A stretch of DNA of 64,000 nt, taken from assembly GCA_964195425.1 (NCBI GenBank), contig CAXMOM010000058.1:35991-99990 (forward strand), in the 5' to 3' direction. Source of the DNA: Glaciecola sp964195425. GTDB taxonomy: Bacteria > Pseudomonadota > Gammaproteobacteria > Enterobacterales > Alteromonadaceae. Positions 62,453 through 64,000 of this stretch are shown here, one piece after another; position 1 is the first letter of the stretch, and the number at the start of each line of letters is the position of its first letter. The notes under the pieces were generated by a model that had not been told where the DNA came from, did not search any database, and was given only the letters and a program-made list of their open reading frames with translations. The position numbers were made by a program, and so were the translations under genes.

Positions 62453-62950
62453 ATGAATGAGAAACGAACGTTTACCAAGCAAGCCGGAACATTGCTGGTT
62501 TTGTTATTCGCAGTCGCAGCACCCTCTTTGTCGAACGCCCAAGAGTCTGCAAAAGATGGCTTACAACGTTGCGGTCTGATCGATGATGCGTCAGCGCGAC
62601 TCACTTGTTACGACAAGCTTGGTGGTCGCAAAAACGCTGCTGCATTGCAAGTTATAGAACAACCTGCTTTAGCAAAAGATGATTTGAGTTTAGAGCCGTT
62701 AAAGGCTCGGAGCGAGCAAAAGACTAAGCCTGATTCGGAAATTGTGAAAGTCACGAAGTGCATCAGGAGTGGCGGCAACAAGAAGTACACCTTTTATCTT
62801 GAGGGTGGCCAGGTATGGAAACAAGTTAGCGACAAACGCCTAGATTTTAATGACTGCAATTTCAGCGCCTCTATTCGCAAGGATTTCTTTGGATTCAAAA
62901 TGCAGTTAGAGGGCAGTAAAAAGAGATTCAGAGTCTCACGTATCCGCTAG
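62453..62950 (+). CDS. Exported protein with VasI-like RCGLIDDASARLTCYDKL motif
   Basis: This 165 aa protein has a signal peptide (cleaving after SLSNAQ) and the motif RCGLIDDASARLTCYDKLGG, also seen in the N-terminal region of type VI secretion accessory protein VasI and other exported proteins. The rest has a basic C-terminal half with GGQVWKQVSDKR and FGFKMQLEGSKKRFRVSRIR, a pattern I recall from uncharacterised envelope proteins. No type VI genes are nearby, so no secretion role is assigned. Confidence 0.75.
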   Translation: MNEKRTFTKQAGTLLVLLFAVAAPSLSNAQESAKDGLQRCGLIDDASARLTCYDKLGGRKNAAALQVIEQPALAKDDLSLEPLKARSEQKTKPDSEIVKVTKCIRSGGNKKYTFYLEGGQVWKQVSDKRLDFNDCNFSASIRKDFFGFKMQLEGSKKRFRVSRIR

Positions 62951-63241
62951 GAATCCTTCGCGCTAGCGTCGTATTCTGCCGACCTCAAAACAATATTTTT
63001 AAGGTGTACCCACTAAATAACAGTTATTCAAATTGTCTACAATCATTGTTCTGGAAAAATGCAAATGAAAGCATTGCTAGAACGCCACCAGATATATAGA
63101 AAATTGGAACTCCACTCGTAACTAGGAGTCAAATTAGTGTACGCGGTTCTTTTGTTACACATGTACTAAAAGCAAGAGTACAATTAGATGATAGTAGCAA
63201 AACATCTTATTAATTATATGCTGATATCGGAGGTAGTTTTG

Positions 63242-63628
63242 ATGAAAGCTAAATGTTTAATATTAAGTGCCTTTATTTTAATTTTAATGGCGTGTACAGA
63301 TGGGCGTTTGGAAAAACCAAGCTATAGCAATACCCACTCTTATGGCTCGACTTATGCTCTTCAATTTATTAGCAAAACCGAAGATGTAACCGTGGCGTTT
63401 GATTTGCAACGTAAGCAGATTGTAATCAAGGGCTTGGAGAACGAGTTTTTAATTAAATTCACTGATGTTAAAACTATAAGCTTTATAGCGACTCAAGATA
63501 AAGGGATGTTCATAATTCAAACCTTAGATGAAAGCCATAAGATAGGCCTCATGGATAGGGTTGACTTTAATGTCTTTGCCGAAGAAATGAAATCCAGCAT
63601 TCCTAGTTTGAAGCTTGAAAGTATCTAG
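63242..63628 (+). CDS. Small lipoprotein of unknown function
   Basis: This 128 aa protein has a lipoprotein signal (MKAKCLILSAFILILMAC, lipobox ILMAC). I chose the ATG at 63242, preceded by GGAGGT 7-8 nt upstream. An in-frame ATG at 63188 would add 18 residues ahead of the signal. The mature part is beta-rich, with no domain I recognise. Confidence 0.72.
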   Translation: MKAKCLILSAFILILMACTDGRLEKPSYSNTHSYGSTYALQFISKTEDVTVAFDLQRKQIVIKGLENEFLIKFTDVKTISFIATQDKGMFIIQTLDESHKIGLMDRVDFNVFAEEMKSSIPSLKLESI

Positions 63629-63853
63629 TATTTGCAGTGACAATTATCAAAGGCCTGCTGGTATTCAATATTTAAGGGTGGCTTTGAAAGCGAAGGTTCA
63701 TCACCTGTAATATGCCTGTTGCATACACCGTAAAACAAAGTATTAAAACACATAGTTGGCCTGCCCCACCTTCGTCATGACATGGTTTAAGTTGCCTCAA
63801 GGATCGTGTTGATCATTACATCGCTTTTTATGATTAGTTAATGCTCAAATGCA

Positions 63854-64000
63854 TTAACTAATTGTTTTACGACGACCATAAAGTGCAGCCATTGCTAAGG
63901 TAAATATAGCAAGTGTTGCTGGTGCCGATACCGGCTTTGGTAAATCTGACAATTGTGCTTGACCTAAGCTGATAGAATCAAAAAACACTACGTCGCCAGC
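63854..64000 (-). CDS. PEP-CTERM-like exported protein (3' end only)
   Basis: The last 48 residues of a minus-strand gene run off the window. They end LPKPVSAPATLAIFTLAMAAL followed by YGRRKTIS and a TAA. This is a sorting tail: a VSAPATLA box (a PEP-CTERM variant common in Alteromonadales), a hydrophobic helix and an Arg cluster. Upstream, AGDVVFFDSISLGQAQ suggests a beta-sandwich carbohydrate-binding or similar domain end. It implies an exosortase elsewhere in the genome (family knowledge). Confidence 0.75.
   Translation of the reverse strand, partial: AGDVVFFDSISLGQAQLSDLPKPVSAPATLAIFTLAMAALYGRRKTIS

Noticed and set aside
62453..62950. Type VI secretion component VasI
   Set aside because: Only the short RCGLIDDASARLTCYDKL-like motif is shared. 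No other type VI gene is near and the C-terminal half differs.
1..64000. CRISPR array, prophage or complete insertion sequence
   Set aside because: No regularly spaced identical repeats, phage structural genes, transposase or integrase genes were found.

Overview
The window looks like a piece of chromosome from a marine gammaproteobacterium of the Alteromonadaceae type (Alteromonas, Glaciecola or Paraglaciecola relatives). This is inferred from AT-rich base composition by eye, the gammaproteobacterial order of the fatty-acid cluster, an Alteromonadales-style protein-sorting complement (GlyGly-CTERM with rhombosortase, PEP-CTERM-like tails) and a TonB-dependent receptor. No rRNA gene, intact tRNA gene, CRISPR array, prophage or complete insertion sequence was seen.

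Positions 1-10.8 kb hold the classic minus-strand cluster yceD-rpmF-plsX-fabH-fabD-fabG-acpP-fabF-pabC-mltG-tmk-holB-tatD. It couples a ribosomal protein, phospholipid and fatty-acid synthesis, folate precursor synthesis, peptidoglycan release, dTMP kinase and the clamp-loader delta' subunit. A strong sigma70-like promoter sits almost on top of the yceD start codon, and two intrinsic hairpins split the cluster around fabF. yceF diverges from it.

Positions 11.6-21.8 kb hold a DUF2177 membrane protein, a fused SpmA/SpmB protein, a candidate free-standing structured small RNA, tesB, a decayed PEP-CTERM-like tail, a very large (1153 aa) carbohydrate-phosphorylase-like protein, a Hanks-type kinase with an unrecognised C-terminal half, and rlmJ. 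Positions 21.8-30.4 kb hold a branched-chain 2-oxoacid dehydrogenase operon (E1alpha-E1beta-E2, no E3) and, divergently, a 1417 aa secreted subtilisin-family protease with a GlyGly-CTERM tail. The matching processing protease, rhombosortase, lies at 39.8 kb with an apparent TTG start.

Positions 30.4-43.9 kb are mixed housekeeping: an acidic lipoprotein, a MATE exporter, rluF, a VWA/MoxR pair, cysK, a small lipoprotein, gamma-glutamyltranspeptidase, a crotonase, rhombosortase, an S9 peptidase and a periplasmic glutathione peroxidase.

Positions 44-51.2 kb are the most accessory-looking part. A short homoserine dehydrogenase and an aldehyde dehydrogenase form a unit divergent from an Lrp/AsnC regulator, suggesting oxidation of homoserine to aspartate. 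Then comes a gene-poor island (47.2-50.0 kb) with a Rho-antiterminator (Rof), an MsrA, an orphan ParD antitoxin whose ParE toxin is broken by a stop, a 48-bp diverged repeat pair, inverted repeats, a tRNA-like relic and a tract of short AACTATGC-type repeats. A Cys/Met-metabolism PLP enzyme follows.

Positions 51.4-64 kb hold an NRDE protein, an aromatic aminotransferase, an SDR/MDR/acyl-CoA dehydrogenase group divergent from a GlxA-type AraC regulator with a paired palindromic operator, a TonB-dependent receptor, an EamA transporter broken by one TGA, two small envelope proteins, and the 3' end of a PEP-CTERM-like protein running off the window.
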